Assembly (NCBI RefSeq): GCF_020360975.1
Contig: NW_025408694.1
Coordinates: forward strand, 1 to 64,000
From: Hirsutella rhossiliensis
Taxonomy: Eukaryota > Ascomycota > Sordariomycetes > Hypocreales > Ophiocordycipitaceae
Length of the DNA: 64,000 nt
Direction of reading: 5' to 3'
Part shown: piece after piece, positions 31,193-42,119 of the stretch
Position numbering within the stretch: the first letter of the stretch is position 1
How the letters are laid out: each line of letters starts with the position of its first letter
Notes under the pieces: generated by a model
The model's input: the letters and a program-made list of their open reading frames with translations, nothing else
Database searches by the model: none
What the model was told of the DNA's origin: nothing
Position numbers and translations under genes: made by a program

Positions 31193-31651
31193 TCCCCAAA
31201 CAAGGCGATTGCATCACCTTTTAAGTACTCTTTAATCTTTTTGTTCTCTTACGAGAGCGACAACAACCCAGACGACCTCTTCGAACCCGCACATATTCTT
31301 AGCGCCAAGAACGAACCTTTAGTTAAAAAGAGTGCGTCTCCGAAGAAACGCAAGCAACTCCTAAGACTAAACCGACGCCGAAGAATACAAGCAAGAAGTT
31401 TAAGGTAGAGGCTATCAAGGAGGAGGCCGAGAATAAATCTACGATACAAGTAGCATCTGAGGCGGATTTTGACTTTTCACAGGACTTTAAGTCAGATTTA
31501 GGGAGCCCAGGTCAGGTCTTAGAGGATATCAAGGAAGGCGAGACTCAAGAAGATGGTATCTCTAACGCGGACGGGACTATAGGGAGCAAATGGTTACACG
31601 TCGTCAAGCTCATGTAAAATCGCAATCTTAACCGTTCACTTGCTTTTTTCT

Positions 31652-33255
31652 TTAATTACCATCGTCACTCCTAAAACTCAACTGTTCAAGATCGTCTAGG
31701 CTAATATTAGACTGTGATAAGACTTGTTGTAGTCGGTCCCGACCATTTTCTGGGCGACTAAGTAACGTGACTTCCGGTTGCTTCTGATCAGTAATATACT
31801 GATGCAGATGTGTCCGGAGCGAGTTGTACTCGTCAAGCCATGGATATTCCGGGTTCGGAGGACTTGAAGATATAGTTCCAATGCTTAATTGAACCAAATA
31901 ATCGCATATCTCTTTAGTTTTAAGCGGTAGGTAGTCGTCTAGGTTCGTGGTATCCTCATCGAAAAGCTCGGTGCATATGCGAAGCCGATCCGGTGGGATC
32001 TCCTCGGCATAATTCTGTTCACCAGCAGAATCAAGCTGATGATATAAGACCGTAGGTTGCCCGCTTCGAACGTGTGGACGATTTGGCTGATGTCGAATAG
32101 TATGACTGTTCCACATATGAACGAATTGGACTAGCTCTTGACGGATAGTATCCATATAGATATAGAGAATTGCCACTCGATCCGCCCTTGAGCTACTGTC
32201 AAATAAGCCATGTTCGGTGAGCCATTGAAAGTATTGCTAATGGAGAGTTAGTATAACTAGGGTAGATGATGGATAAAATTATACTTACTCGCCAGAACCC
32301 AGCACGATTACTGCCTAACCGATGCCACCAGCTCTCAATCCGGGTGTTATGAATGCTTCGGCCAAAGTACCAGCAGTCTCCAAATGCAATTGGGACGAGA
32401 TCAGAGCCCTGTTCCTTCGTTCGCATGCCGGATAGGTAATAATGTATCCCGCATAAGAGGGATGTCTCATTACCATGGTCCGATCGCAAGATACGAGGCA
32501 TAGCGTGCCGCTGGTTTAGTACGTGGAGGTACTGTTTTGCAACGTTCCAGCTCGTACTGGACGAAAACCCACAGTAAAACCACGTAATATACCGTGAGTA
32601 CGCGTCAATACCAGCATAGATCTCAAAACCCCAATTCTTAAGTTTGTCGTAGCCATCAATAGACCAGACCCAGTCTGGGCCATGGATAGAGAAGTCACGT
32701 CGTGTGTAACGTGTTCGTCCCCATCGTTCCCTAACGTTCTCAGGCGTGAAGTCTCGATACTCTGCGTATAGGGCATCACGACTAATAATATGATGTTGCT
32801 GGCGCATATACGTATAGAGATAGTTCCGGCCATGTCCTTGTAGCGTTGTAGAGATCTGTGCCTGGCTGTTAAAAAAGGACCGGGCGCGTTCCCTTGCGAC
32901 TTGGAGCGCTTCAGGGATTGGCGGCGGTAGAGCCCTCTTCAAGCCGAATTCTTTCAAGACGGAACTTTGAGATCGTAAACCCCTCGTCTCTAAGTCGTTT
33001 AAGCATGAAATCATCCTTAAGACATTCATCAAAGAATAGCGACCTAATTCGGTCCCGTAAGGTATCTGAAGTGATCGTACGTGCTTGACGAAGAAGTCCC
33101 CAGTCTTTGATCGATCGATAGAGACTGGCGCGGCTTACTTGAAGCTGATGATGCTCGAGAAGATGCGTACGGATTGTATTAATAGAGGATCCATCTCGAT
33201 GCAAGCCGGTGATTTCCTCCTGAACTGTGGAAAGATCAATTTGTGGTCGAGGCAT
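31652..33255 (-). CDS. ORF3 of copy A: DDE integrase-like transposase
   Basis: The start is ATG 33255 (MPRPQIDLSTVQEEITGLHR). The N-terminus has two helix-turn-helix-like parts (SSINTIRTHLLEHHQLQVSR, DDFMLKRLRDEGFTISKFRL) like those before rve-type cores in fungal and animal IS3-like transposases. The core carries the DDE triad in WSIDGYDKL, ILRSDHGNET and NTRIESWWHRL. A spliceosomal intron, 32237-32288 (GTAAGT, ATACTAAC, TTAG), joins NRAGFWR to QYFQWLTEHGLF. The C-terminal part (31652-32236) ends DDLEQLSFRSDDGN. One frame shift near 32940 (EEGS versus EFGLKRA) is shared with copy B, so it may be ancestral. Likely role: cutting and joining the element's TACGGGCG ends. Confidence 0.7.
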
Positions 33256-33461
33256 ATTTGTTTAACTGAGTAAAGCGCTATTCGGGCTCAATGATATCGT
33301 AGAAGGAGAAAAGCACTGAAAATGTGTACCAATGCGCAGAGCGAACGCTTACTTTCATTTCTTTCAATGCCTATGCTAATAGAAGAGTATCGGTATATAC
33401 AAGTTACCCAGTTGCACTTAGACCCGATCGGGTAATCTAACCCCGGGGTGCCCACAGCCCA

Positions 33462-33500
33462 AAATGCGTTTTGAGACAGTCTGGCCTACAGTCGCCCGTA
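33462..33500 (-). repeat. Right TIR of copy A
   Basis: Inverted partner of 26015-26053; the element ends CAGTCGCCCGTA before the GGTAC duplication. Confidence 0.95.
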
Positions 33501-33505
33501 GGTAC

Positions 33506-34258
33506 CTACTTTCCCTGCCGTTCTGTTATCCCGTTCTTTTTATCCGACCTTTATCTTCGTTCCTCAAAGCTTTTTTGCGCAACCCAGGGGGTTGCCATAC
33601 CCATACCCGTGACGATCTATCGAATACCTAGCCAGACAGGGGGCCGACTGCATTGACAGTGGAAGACGTGCCGGCCCGCTCACTGGCAGGAAGCTCAGAT
33701 GATTGGTCAAATAATCGTATCTGCACTGGTGGTGGGCAGCCTGCCGACCCTGACGCGTGCATGCGGCTGATGCGAAGAGCCTGCAGCCACGCCGCCGAGC
33801 GATCTTCAAATGCATCCCATATTGAGCAGCAAAGCTGTGGTACTTTATGAGTGCCTGTTAATTAGGACATAGCGGCATTCTATGTCCCGCTACAGTACCC
33901 ATCGGCCTTGTTTGAGGGTGTAACAAAGCCTGGTCCTAAGCCCGAAATGATCATCCGGTGTGGGTGATTGCGGTAGCTACTACCTAGCTCTCTGCAGCAG
34001 CCGTACGTCTTGCTTGATTGACCTTGTAACGGCCCTGCACTTGGCATGCACGCCGCAGGTGACACGGCCAACGACAAAGCGTAGTAATGAGACTAAGTTT
34101 CGTGACAGCTTCTATACCTCGCCTTCTCAATGTAAGCGTAAGGAGATTGGTAAAAGCTGTAGAGCTGAACTTCTGACCTATAAAGTATCCCATGGCGCAT
34201 ACATGGACACGGTCATTACCATAACAAGTCTTCCGCAACAGCTACCTGCAATAAAACG
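33506..34258. other. Host intergenic stretch right of the nested insertions
   Basis: This is the sequence that should adjoin 19877 before the MITE and copy A inserted. No supported gene. 33640-33720 resembles 35250-35325 (GCATTGAC..., GAAGAC.TGCCG, AGGAAGCTCA), a diverged short repeat. Confidence 0.35.
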
Positions 34259-34764
34259 ATGGCATCACATATTGTCACCCAAGGCTCGATGAATTGCGGT
34301 CACCTCAACGATGTTGATCAGAAGAAGTGCAGCCATGACGAGCCGTGCCGACTTGGAGTCCAACCCTTTCAGATCATCACTGAAACTTGTCAGTGTATGC
34401 AGGACAAACACTCCGCGATAGTTTCCACGACCTCAAAGATAAATCGTCTCTACTCCGTTACTGGAACTATCGAAAGCTCAGTGAGGGTAGAAAGGCTTGG
34501 GGGCCTTTCAAGTTCGGTGTGGGAGTGGGCATCCCGGTTTTCAAGAGCATTAGCGCCGAAATGGAAAGAAGTATGCGCGAAATATGGCAGGAAGAGTCCA
34601 GAAGATTTGTCAAATTAGCGAGTTGCGGTGCGAGCGCTATTTTCATGGAAGGTCAAGGATGGTATTCGGTTGATGAGTTAGACCGCGATAAGGGCAGAGC
34701 ACTTTTGAAAAGAGCGATGGAGAAGATTCTTGAGGAGACAGAACAAACCGGAGGAATCGCCTAA
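34259..34764 (+). CDS. Unrecognised small gene
   Basis: The region from 34259 reads MASHIVTQGSMNCGHLNDVD with six Cys in 45 residues, then switches frame near 34395 to a well-formed tail: SLLRYWNYRKLSEGRKAWGP, FGVGVGIPVFKSISAEMERS, REIWQEESRRFVKLASCGAS, ending LEETEQTGGIA at 34764. The second frame alone could start at the CTG/ATG region near 34387. Codon use and composition look coding. No family is recognised; no signal peptide or membrane segment is seen. Confidence 0.45.
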
Positions 34765-35619
34765 GTAACAGCATATCTCTTCGATCTCAGTAATCTATCC
34801 TGTGTTCCCCTCCTTCCCTCCCGACAGTCCTGCCTTTCCTTAATGTTCACGACCAACAGCCCCAACGAGGCCGAGATCCAGGACGACCAGGTGAGAGACA
34901 GGTTCCCGAGCCAGTACGAAGCCCATCCTGCGGAGTTGTCACAGCTGAGAGTCACGCTTTCCTAGATCTGCGCTGTTATGTCACAACCCCAATGTGGAAT
35001 GGATCAATGACGCCTTCTGCTCATGTTTTGACCTCACTTCCTTGGTCCAGGGGAGCTCATGGTGTTGTCACGTCCATGTTCATTTTGACTGCAGACCCAG
35101 GCAAGTTGCCTCTGCACAGGCCCATGGCGTTCCGACCTCCCTAATCAAGGTGAACTTAGACGCATGCAAGCCAAAGTGCATGAACCAGGATGAATACACG
35201 GCTGGTGATGCCGATCTACTGGATGGCCTCGTAACCGGGGGGCCAAACGCATTGACTGGTTGAAGACATGCCGTTCCGCCAACCCTACTCTGACCAGGCC
35301 GTTTCGACATGGAGGAAGCTCACCCGCCTCATGTATGTAAATCATCATATCAACTACGGTATAGCCCAGTCTCAAGACAATGATGGTGTAACCGTACTAT
35401 GCACAAAGCACCCCATCACCACCTTACTCTAGGTATGTCTTCCCGTTGTAAGGCGACTGGACAATGTACTGTAGCCCTCTTCATCTGAGCGTTACTTGCT
35501 ATATACCAATATTCGCTGTTATGACTTAAACGTCTATATAAAGCACTTCTTGTTCCGGGTAAGCCCGGTGCTCATATTCTCATTACTCCAAGTCAGAATT
35601 CCGCTCTCTCCATCGTTCA
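34765..35619. other. Intergenic stretch
   Basis: No supported gene on either strand; open frames are short and without motifs. It holds the second half of the diverged repeat pair noted at 33640. A TATA-like CTATATAAAGCAC near 35535 could belong to the membrane-protein gene that follows. Confidence 0.4.
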
Positions 35620-36550
35620 ATGTTGCTGCATTTCGACATGCAGGACGAGATTACCATCAGGGAGGTCACCGAGGCCGGTGTCGTGTTTGCCGTGACCACG
35701 GTCTTTCTGGGGCCTTACCTGTACTGGATGATCAGAGTCAAGCCACGAGAAGCTTCACGTAGGCGAACTTGGTCGTTGATTCCCACAGCATGTCTCTTCT
35801 TGGGTACCGGATTAATATTCGCCGCTTTGTTTGGCAGTGCGAGAAATGCACTCCTCCCTGGCGTCCTTGCCTATCCCTTCTTCACAGCCTGGAAAGGGGT
35901 CACCATGTTATGCGTCGACATCATCGAGGTACTCCCCATTCAGGCCGTCTAGTTATCCCCACGATATACTCATGATTTATAGCTTATTCAAGTTGTCGAT
36001 CCCTTGATTTATGCCTATTTTTCTCGCACCGTCGAGCCTGGCCCCTGCATTAAGGCGAGAATCATTATTTTTGGACTAGCATTAGTCTTTCACCTTCCCT
36101 TTATTGGGGCGACCGTTTGGCAAATCGGGCTCTCTGGCGTCGAATACTGGTGGGCTGCTCCAATGGTGTCTCACTTGACTACCGTTATTATGGTTATTGC
36201 GATATGGAAGAAGACACAACGTTTTCGTCGTGTTGACCGGCGCTCTAACCAGCCTCAGCCAGAGCAACCGACGTCAAACCAGGGGGGTACCGTGGCTTGG
36301 AGCAGTAAGCGGAATGGTATTCCTAGCATCATCTGTGCTCCTAGTATGTTCTATGACTGGTTGGGTGAGGCACCAGTTTGGAGGTCAGTGTGGACTTTGC
36401 CTGGCGATTTTATTTATGCCAGCAGTACCCCTGGACAGTATGATAAGAGAGCACCAGAGGAAACGGGTAGATGGAGAGGTGGAGATGCAACTGTCCGTAG
36501 CGACTAAATCCGGTACTGAACGGTCGACGGAGCACTTGGTATCGCTCTGA
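35620..36550 (+). CDS. Multi-spanning membrane protein, unrecognised
   Basis: Start ATG 35620 (MLLHFDMQDEITIREVTEAG). Hydrophobic spans: VVFAVTTVFLGPYLYWMI, LIPTACLFLGTGLIFAALFG, LPGVLAYPFFTAWKGVTML, then, after an intron (35930-36000, GTACTC...TTCAAG), IIIFGLALVFHLPFIGATVW and WWAAPMVSHLTTVIMVIAIW. Splicing joins VDIIE to VDPLIYAYFSRT. A run of six G at 36281-36286 divides two frames: the first closes at 36507, the other continues with another span, SGMVFLASSVLLVCSM, and ends STEHLVSL at 36550. The second keeps membrane character, so a one-base error or slip in the G run is likely. Function unknown. Confidence 0.55.
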
Positions 36551-37031
36551 GGGCACTGAATTCGAGCGACGGTAATTTACGTCGCTGTCCACTTTCTCTG
36601 CCTACGGCTACCTCCGTTAATATAAAACAATCAATGCCCACTTGCATGCTCTCTTCGTGAGAGTACTCATACTTGACAAAACCGCCAGTCCCTACACGCC
36701 TGATAGGGGTGGCAGAGCATCTTAAAGATCTCATCGTAACCGATAAGGAGATTCATTTCCCTCAGCATATCCTGCCCTTCGAAGGCTTCGGTCTCGTCAT
36801 TCCATTGCAGCGTTATGGGAAAGTGGCTGCCGCCGTTAATCTCGACTTCAAGAAAAAGAACGTCCGTCATCAGCGCAAAATGTACTCCTTCCAGCGTGGT
36901 ATCGGCCCCGATTGTTTCAGACCTCCAGAGCCCTCCGACCCTCCACCATGCTCTCTTGGGCCTTTCAACATGTACTCATGACGGTCACTCCTTGGTTATT
37001 TCAAGCCAGACCCGTGAGAGCTTGACTTTGT
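36551..37031. other. Uncertain stretch with a possible minus-strand fragment
   Basis: On the minus strand 36985-36667 reads through SETIGADTTLEGVHFALMTD, FLEVEINGGSHFPITLQWND and LREMNLLIGYDEIFKMLCHP, which looks coding, but the plus strand is open too. No family is recognised and no gene model is offered. Confidence 0.3.
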
Positions 37032-37388
37032 TTACTGTTTTCGCGGCTCCGATCTCCCCTCTGGGCAGGTTTTCCGATGCCTTCCCCCGCTTCGGCGACG
37101 CGCGCGTGGTTCGTCATCCAGCGCCTGCTCTGCGGGCCCATGAGGTGGCTGGTCTCGCTGCTGCTGCGGGTCCTGTTTGGCATGCCGTTTGCGATCCTTG
37201 GTGCTGTGGCACTCCTGACAGACGGGTTTGGTATTGGCAAGTTGAGCTTCTAAGGCGCCGAGACGAGAGCTGATGTCGGCCAGCTGATTTCGAATTTCGC
37301 AGTGCTCGTTGTAGCAAAGGTCTCTGATCTTGCGGTCCGTCGCAGCAAAGAGGCTGCCACATGTACAAGTAGTGCTCGACTTTCGCAA
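37032..37388 (-). CDS. Small Cys-rich coiled-coil ORF
   Basis: Start ATG 37388, 118 codons. It begins MRKSSTTCTCGSLFAATDRK, then CYNEHCEIRNQLADISSRLG and LEAQLANTKPVCQECHSTKD, that is, three CxC/CxxxxC/CxxC clusters with a short coiled coil between them, and a basic tail (RARRRSGGRHRKT). A small zinc-binding fold is possible. No family recognised. Confidence 0.4.
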   Translation of the reverse strand: MRKSSTTCTCGSLFAATDRKIRDLCYNEHCEIRNQLADISSRLGALEAQLANTKPVCQECHSTKDRKRHAKQDPQQQRDQPPHGPAEQALDDEPRARRRSGGRHRKTCPEGRSEPRKQ

Positions 37389-37959
37389 GCACGGCCGCCA
37401 TGCCCCGTGACGGGTGAGTCGTCTTGGTAGGGAAGCAGAATCTGCCCGCGAGGCTTAGGGATGTACATGTATATATATATACCCATGCACTTGACCATGT
37501 ACATAACAATCATTCGCGCCGGCTTGATCGTATCTTGACCCATATGTGCGACTTGTCTCCGCACTCGAGATACCGACGTGCCAGTCACGACACCCCTCCC
37601 CATCCCCCCAACTAGGCAAGCTAGTCACGCGGATATCGAAAGGACATGCATGCGGCGATGGATTGATGCTGTGCACATCTAGCTCTATAGACGTCTAGTC
37701 TCTAGAAACCCAAGCCTCTCTTCGTTGTGCTGCTCGCGACGCGTACATACGTTCGTCTAAAGCCACATTCTCATCAGACCCATGGACGTCCACTCGGCTC
37801 CCTGCCATATGCCATGTATACTAGGGAAAATTCGCCCTCCGCCGCTTTCTCGTGCCCTCGTCGTGGGACATATGCATGATCCCCAAGCCCGGTAGCAAAG
37901 ACAGAGCAAGGAGAAGAGACCTTCGCAGCAACTGGGGCAAGGCGCCGTGCGTTTCCACG
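37389..37959. other. Intergenic stretch
   Basis: No gene. It contains the AT-rich alternating tract TGTATATATATATACC near 37470 and the 3' flank of the SNF2-RING gene. Confidence 0.4.
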
Positions 37960-40900
37960 CTAGTCCCTCGTGTTGAAAAGGAACTTGAGTTCGTTGACAT
38001 TCAGGCGACCAATCTTCATGCTCTCGGTCTCGTCCAGTGCCGCCTCAACAATCGCCTTTTTGCGCTCTTGCAGCGCGATGATGCGGTCCTCGACCGTCTC
38101 CTCGGTGAGGATGCGGTAGACTTTCACCTCCAGTTTCTGGCCGATACGGTACGCACGGTCCACAGCCTGCATCTCGATGTATGGATTCCAAAAAGGGTCC
38201 ATGATGATGACATTGTTGGCAGACGCGAGGTTCAAGCCCGCATTCCCGGCTCGGAGAGACACCAGCATGACCTTGACGTTGTCCCTGTCCCGGAAGTCTC
38301 TGGCAGCCCGGGCACGATCCTCGCCCGACATGCTGCCATCGTACCGCTCCGGCTTGTCCTTGAACTTGTCATGCCACATGGCCACCTGTAGTAAATCCAG
38401 AAGTAGGGTCCACTGAGAAAAGACAATGGTCTTCTCTCCCGTTTCTTGAATCTTCTTGAGAAGGTTCATGCACTCGGTGACTTTGGCCGCTGGCATCCAC
38501 GTCTTTCGCAGGTAGCGCATATATCGCTTGTACGCCTCCCGATTCTTGATTGCCTCTAGCCGCAAGCTCTTCAGCATGGATGGCTTGACGTCGGCCGGCT
38601 TTTTCTTGCCCTTTTTGTTCTTCTTGGGAGTCTTGTCAGCCTTGTTGGCTTGCGACTTGGCGTGGTCCACGTGGTCCGAGTCGTCATCCTCCACGACGAA
38701 ACCTCGCAAGTTCCCCTTGGCGTTAACCTCCTCCGTGTCAACCTCAGACTCCGACTTGGAATCGTCGTCGCTGGATGAGTCCTCGACGCCAGGCTCTGAT
38801 TGCTTGACCATAGTTTCGGGCATGTGAACGCTCCGAAACGCTTCGTACGTGAAGCACTTCTTGCCGTCAAAAGTGCCACGACACACAGGGCACTTAGCCT
38901 TGTCGCTTTCATCTCCAGCTTGCAGGTTGGCGGCCGCAGAGTTGTCGACTAAGCGCGTGACACAATCCTTGCAGCCGTCGTGGCCACATGGGATAAAGAA
39001 CGATGGAGACTGGACAGCGTCGAAACATATCGGGCATTCAAAAGCCTCAATCGCCTTGATCCTTTCCACAGTGGCCTTGCTGAGCCTCTTGATCGGTTGC
39101 ACCATTTTCTCGTCCACTTTCTCTTTGCCAAACTGGGTGGCATCGTCCACGTCCAGGTTGAGGTGCGGATGACAGCAAGCCTGCCGCATGCGGAGGAGGA
39201 GAACGAGAATGTTGGAATAATTCTTGCCGATAGAGCCTTCGCGTAGGTACTTGCTGAATAGAACCTGGGACTTCTGCTCAAGCTGCTTGTAGAATCCCCT
39301 CTCGTCGGGAGAAAGCTTAGCATACACTATGCTTTCGTCTTTCGAAGGAAGATTGAGAATGGGTTTCCCATTCAGCTGCGAGTCCTTCTTTCTTCGCAGC
39401 ATGATAGCCTTGAGAAGAGCTCGAAGCCTGCTCATGGCGACGCTCTTTGCATCGCCCTTGAGACCGCAAAGGATGCCAAACGCCTGCGGGCCGTCAGTAT
39501 GTTATTCAATCAAGCACAAACCAAGTCGTCCTGGACTAACCTGTCGAAAATTCTCCCACACGCAGTAAGGCTTGATGTGGAGGAACTGAACAAGAGAGAA
39601 GAGTTCGAGGACCCCATTCATCATCGGGGTACCAGTGAGGCACCACCGATATGTGGATTTGAGCGCGTGGCAGGCTTTCGCCGTCTTGGTCTTCCTGTTC
39701 TTAATGCACTGTGCCTCGTCGAGCACGACTCTATGAAAGACAGCTTTGGTCGGGTGCAGCAAGGGAAATTTGAGAGCGTTGGCCCTGTCGTTTAAGTCAA
39801 TGTTCCGATCGGCGTTGTCCTCCATGAACTTCTCCAGCCGCTTTAGTTCTTGAGCGATTGTGCCGTACGTCGTTAGGACAACGTCGTATCTGAGCAAGTC
39901 ATCCGTCATCGCCTTGGTGTTGTGATATACGAAGACGGACATGCGATGCGAGAGCTTAGTCTTCTTCGAAATCTCTTCCTCCCACTGGCGTACTAGCGAG
40001 AGCGGCCCGATAATCAAGTTCGTCTACTTGGTGTCAGCGGAACCAAGCTCGTTCACGGTGCCCCCCAGACATCCCCGACTTACCTTGGGTCGCCCTACGG
40101 CAGGTCTTGCCAACATGAGAGCCAGGGTGGATATCGTCTTGCCGAGACCCATGTCGTCGGCCAAGATGCCGCCTTTGTTGGTACCCTCCTCCATTTTCTT
40201 CATCCAAGACAAGGCGAGTTCCTGGTGGTGGTAGAGTGACTGCTTAAGTCCTGCCGGCGTCCCGTCCGATGCTTATCCGGGATGTCCATGTCCGGGCGAA
40301 TGTTTTGCAGCAGCTCGTCCAACTCCTTTTCGCTCACATTGGGATCATGGTACGCGTGGTCAAGAAAGCTGGATAACCTGTCGGCAAAGGGATTTCCTTC
40401 AGCGTCGAGCTGGTTGGCATAGTCGAGCATGCTGGGTTTGTCAATGGCATCAAGCAGGCTCACGCTGCCGGAGCTCGGCAAGGCTGGAGTCCTGGGGGGG
40501 CCATACATGCTCGAAGCCGGTGCGAAACCGACTGCTCCCGGCCGTCCTGCTTGATAGGGATGCGCAAAGGGGCTCCCGTACGAAAAAGGAAGCCCGTTGA
40601 CACCAGGTGACTGATTCAGAGCACCTGGGCTGAAGCTTGTACTGGACGGCAGTGGCTTGTGAGGAAATGCCTGTGGAGTCGTCGTAAAAGGGCTCTGACC
40701 CGGGCCACCAAAAGCCGTCGATGGCATAGAGTTGTACGAATTGGGCCCGTAAGGCTCATCCCAGCGGGCATCATATGCGCCAGGCATGGGTAGTGTCTGT
40801 GGCGGGCGAGAAGCTGGGTCTTCGCGCTTAACGAATTGCCCGTGCGAGTTGGGCATTTGCGAAGCCATTATCTTTGAAAAGGCGTCTGAGTGGCCCGAAC

Positions 40901-42119
40901 CTGGAGCCGGAGTAGACGGGACGACTGGAGCAGGATCTCCTTGGCTCGAAAGCTGCTGAGCCAGACTCCTGTCTCTCATCTCCTGCTCGTGTCTCTTCTC
41001 TTCTTTGATATGTTGAGCGATGCATGTCGCATCGTAATCGACGTCATCCCTGGCCACTGGTTAGTGCTTGACATTGCTTACGAGGGGGGATGGAGCTGGC
41101 GTGCCCAGTAAGGTCGATAATGTCTATGACACTGCTGGCGCTGTCTTGCGGTGTGGCGAATCCATTACTTTGAGGCGTCGGGGTGATGCGTCGAGCCTTG
41201 GCCGTTCCTCTAGCGATGCCCAGGAGCGGCGATTCACACTCACGCTTGCGACTCGGCAGAGAGCGGGCACCTGGGCTTCTCCAGATGTCATTGTCCATCC
41301 TGAGCGTGCGAGGAGTCGAAAATGCCGCCGAGCTACGGCGCGAACTGGCTGGTTCCACGCTGGCGGATAGTCGCGCTGGAGGGGCAGCTGTCAGCAAGGC
41401 GGGATGAAACAAGGCGCAAGCGCGGAATCGAGAGGAAATCAAGGAGCCCAAAATGTCATGCCAAGGAATGGGTGTGCGGTGTTTGAGTGCGGCAAAGCTT
41501 TGCTAAAGGGAAATGCGCCACAATGACGAGTGAGGTGTTCTTTGACCTGGCAGGCGCCAATATGGCGGCAAAGGGGTTGAAAGATGCACACAAACTAAGC
41601 AGGTGGTCGTCAGAGCTTAGATGCTGAATAGCAACTAGGATGATTCCACTGGGTAGAGGATGCGGTTGGAGTTCAGAAAGGGGAAAGAGGAGGAGTAAAG
41701 AACAGAATGCAGCGAAAGGGAAAACGAAGTGGCGATGGACAGGAAGCACAGACAGGCGAGGTTGGGCGAGGAAAGCAGAGCTTACCTGTTGGGGTTGTCG
41801 AGGTGGGCAGAGAATGGCGGCTCTGGGCTTGGGCATCGTCACGGCCGTCTATCCTCACCGAGTCAGCGCCGAATTCCGGAGGCTGAACAGAGGAGAGCGA
41901 GGGAGGATACTGACCTCCATCGCAGCTCGAGTCCCTGTTGGGGGTTTGAGCAGGTCCCGGCGGCTGACTGAGAAGGGCCCTCAACCTGGCAATCTCGCGC
42001 CTCGCCTCCTGGCGCTCCTGTTCGGCCCCATCGAAGTGTTCGCCCTGGAGGGAGTCGAGAATGACTTCCTGGACGACCAACTCGTCGGCCAGCGCATCAT
42101 GATACAGGGGTTCTGCCAT
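37960..42119 (-). CDS. SNF2 ATPase with embedded RING finger (ULS1/RIS1-like)
   Basis: The gene runs from ATG 42119 to the stop at 37960. N-terminus: coiled-coil start, a SUMO-interaction-like SVIDIIDLTGH, then a Ser/Pro/Gly-rich linker. SNF2 N-lobe: GGILADDMGLGKTISTLALM (Walker A), VVLDEAQCIKN (DEAQ box), LTGTPMMN. A C3HC4 RING (CPICFDAVQ, CGHDGCKDC, CPVCRGTF) lies between the lobes, then ETGEKTIVFSQWTLLLDLLQ, LVSLRAGNAGLNL and DRAYRIGQ. Introns: 39484-39540, 40024-40083 and others near the N-terminus. The RING insertion plus SIM suits ULS1/RIS1, nuclear translocases with SUMO-targeted ubiquitin-ligase features; RAD5/RAD16 paralogues are alternatives. A one-base loss in a G run near 40256 (DKHR to GTPAGLK) breaks the frame just before the ATPase. 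Confidence 0.75.

Larger units (their letters stand above)
26973..31617 (+). pseudogene. ORF2 of copy A: SIM- and NLS-bearing accessory protein, split by a copia
   Basis: From ATG 26973 the frame is open for 228 codons up to the copia LTR at 27648 and resumes after it at 31193. Notable parts are DAQTIDLTSDDSQTE, a SUMO-interaction-like hydrophobic core with acidic flank; LTVNFYCASFRIIDNKGLPV; IIRRAINDETLIDRDWKLLS; and, after the LTR element, SYESDNNPDDLFEPAHILSA, a basic SASPKKRKQ stretch and an acidic tail ending WLHVVKLM at 31617. No enzyme domain is recognised. The stop is 34 bases from the stop of the convergent transposase. Between copies, the start region is read in two different frames, so the true N-terminus (VSLSQPLWT or QYPLVNHYGQ) is unsettled. 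Confidence 0.5.
26015..33500. mobile_element. IS3EU-like TIR element, copy A, with nested copia
   Basis: Both ends start TACGGGCGACTGTAGGCCAG (inverted), with 39 identical terminal bases. The flanks are GGTAC at 26010-26014 and 33501-33505. Without the nested copia and its TSD the element is 3936 bp, against about 3930 bp for copy B. Three genes are visible: plus-strand ORF1 (26230-26840) and ORF2 (26973-31617, interrupted), and minus-strand ORF3 transposase (31652-33255). It inserted at the right edge of the MITE, its left TSD overlapping the MITE's terminal GG and its TA. The superfamily label is by resemblance of the integrase core to eukaryotic IS3-like transposases and is tentative; the ends and TSD are direct observations. 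Confidence 0.85.

Noticed and set aside
31652..33255. Maverick/Polinton or LTR-retrotransposon integrase
   Set aside because: The element is only 3.9 kb, has no DNA polymerase, capsid or RT gene, and the transposase has its own start, HTH region and intron.
33640..35325. Diverged repeat pair (33640-33720 and 35250-35325) as a transposon
   Set aside because: Similarity is short and gapped, with no TSD or inverted ends.
36673..36981. Plus-strand ORF opposite a minus-strand open stretch
   Set aside because: Neither strand shows a known domain; the minus strand reads slightly more like protein, so no gene was called.
38177..41407. Plus-strand ORFs across the SNF2-RING gene
   Set aside because: They are antisense shadows of a clearly conserved minus-strand gene.
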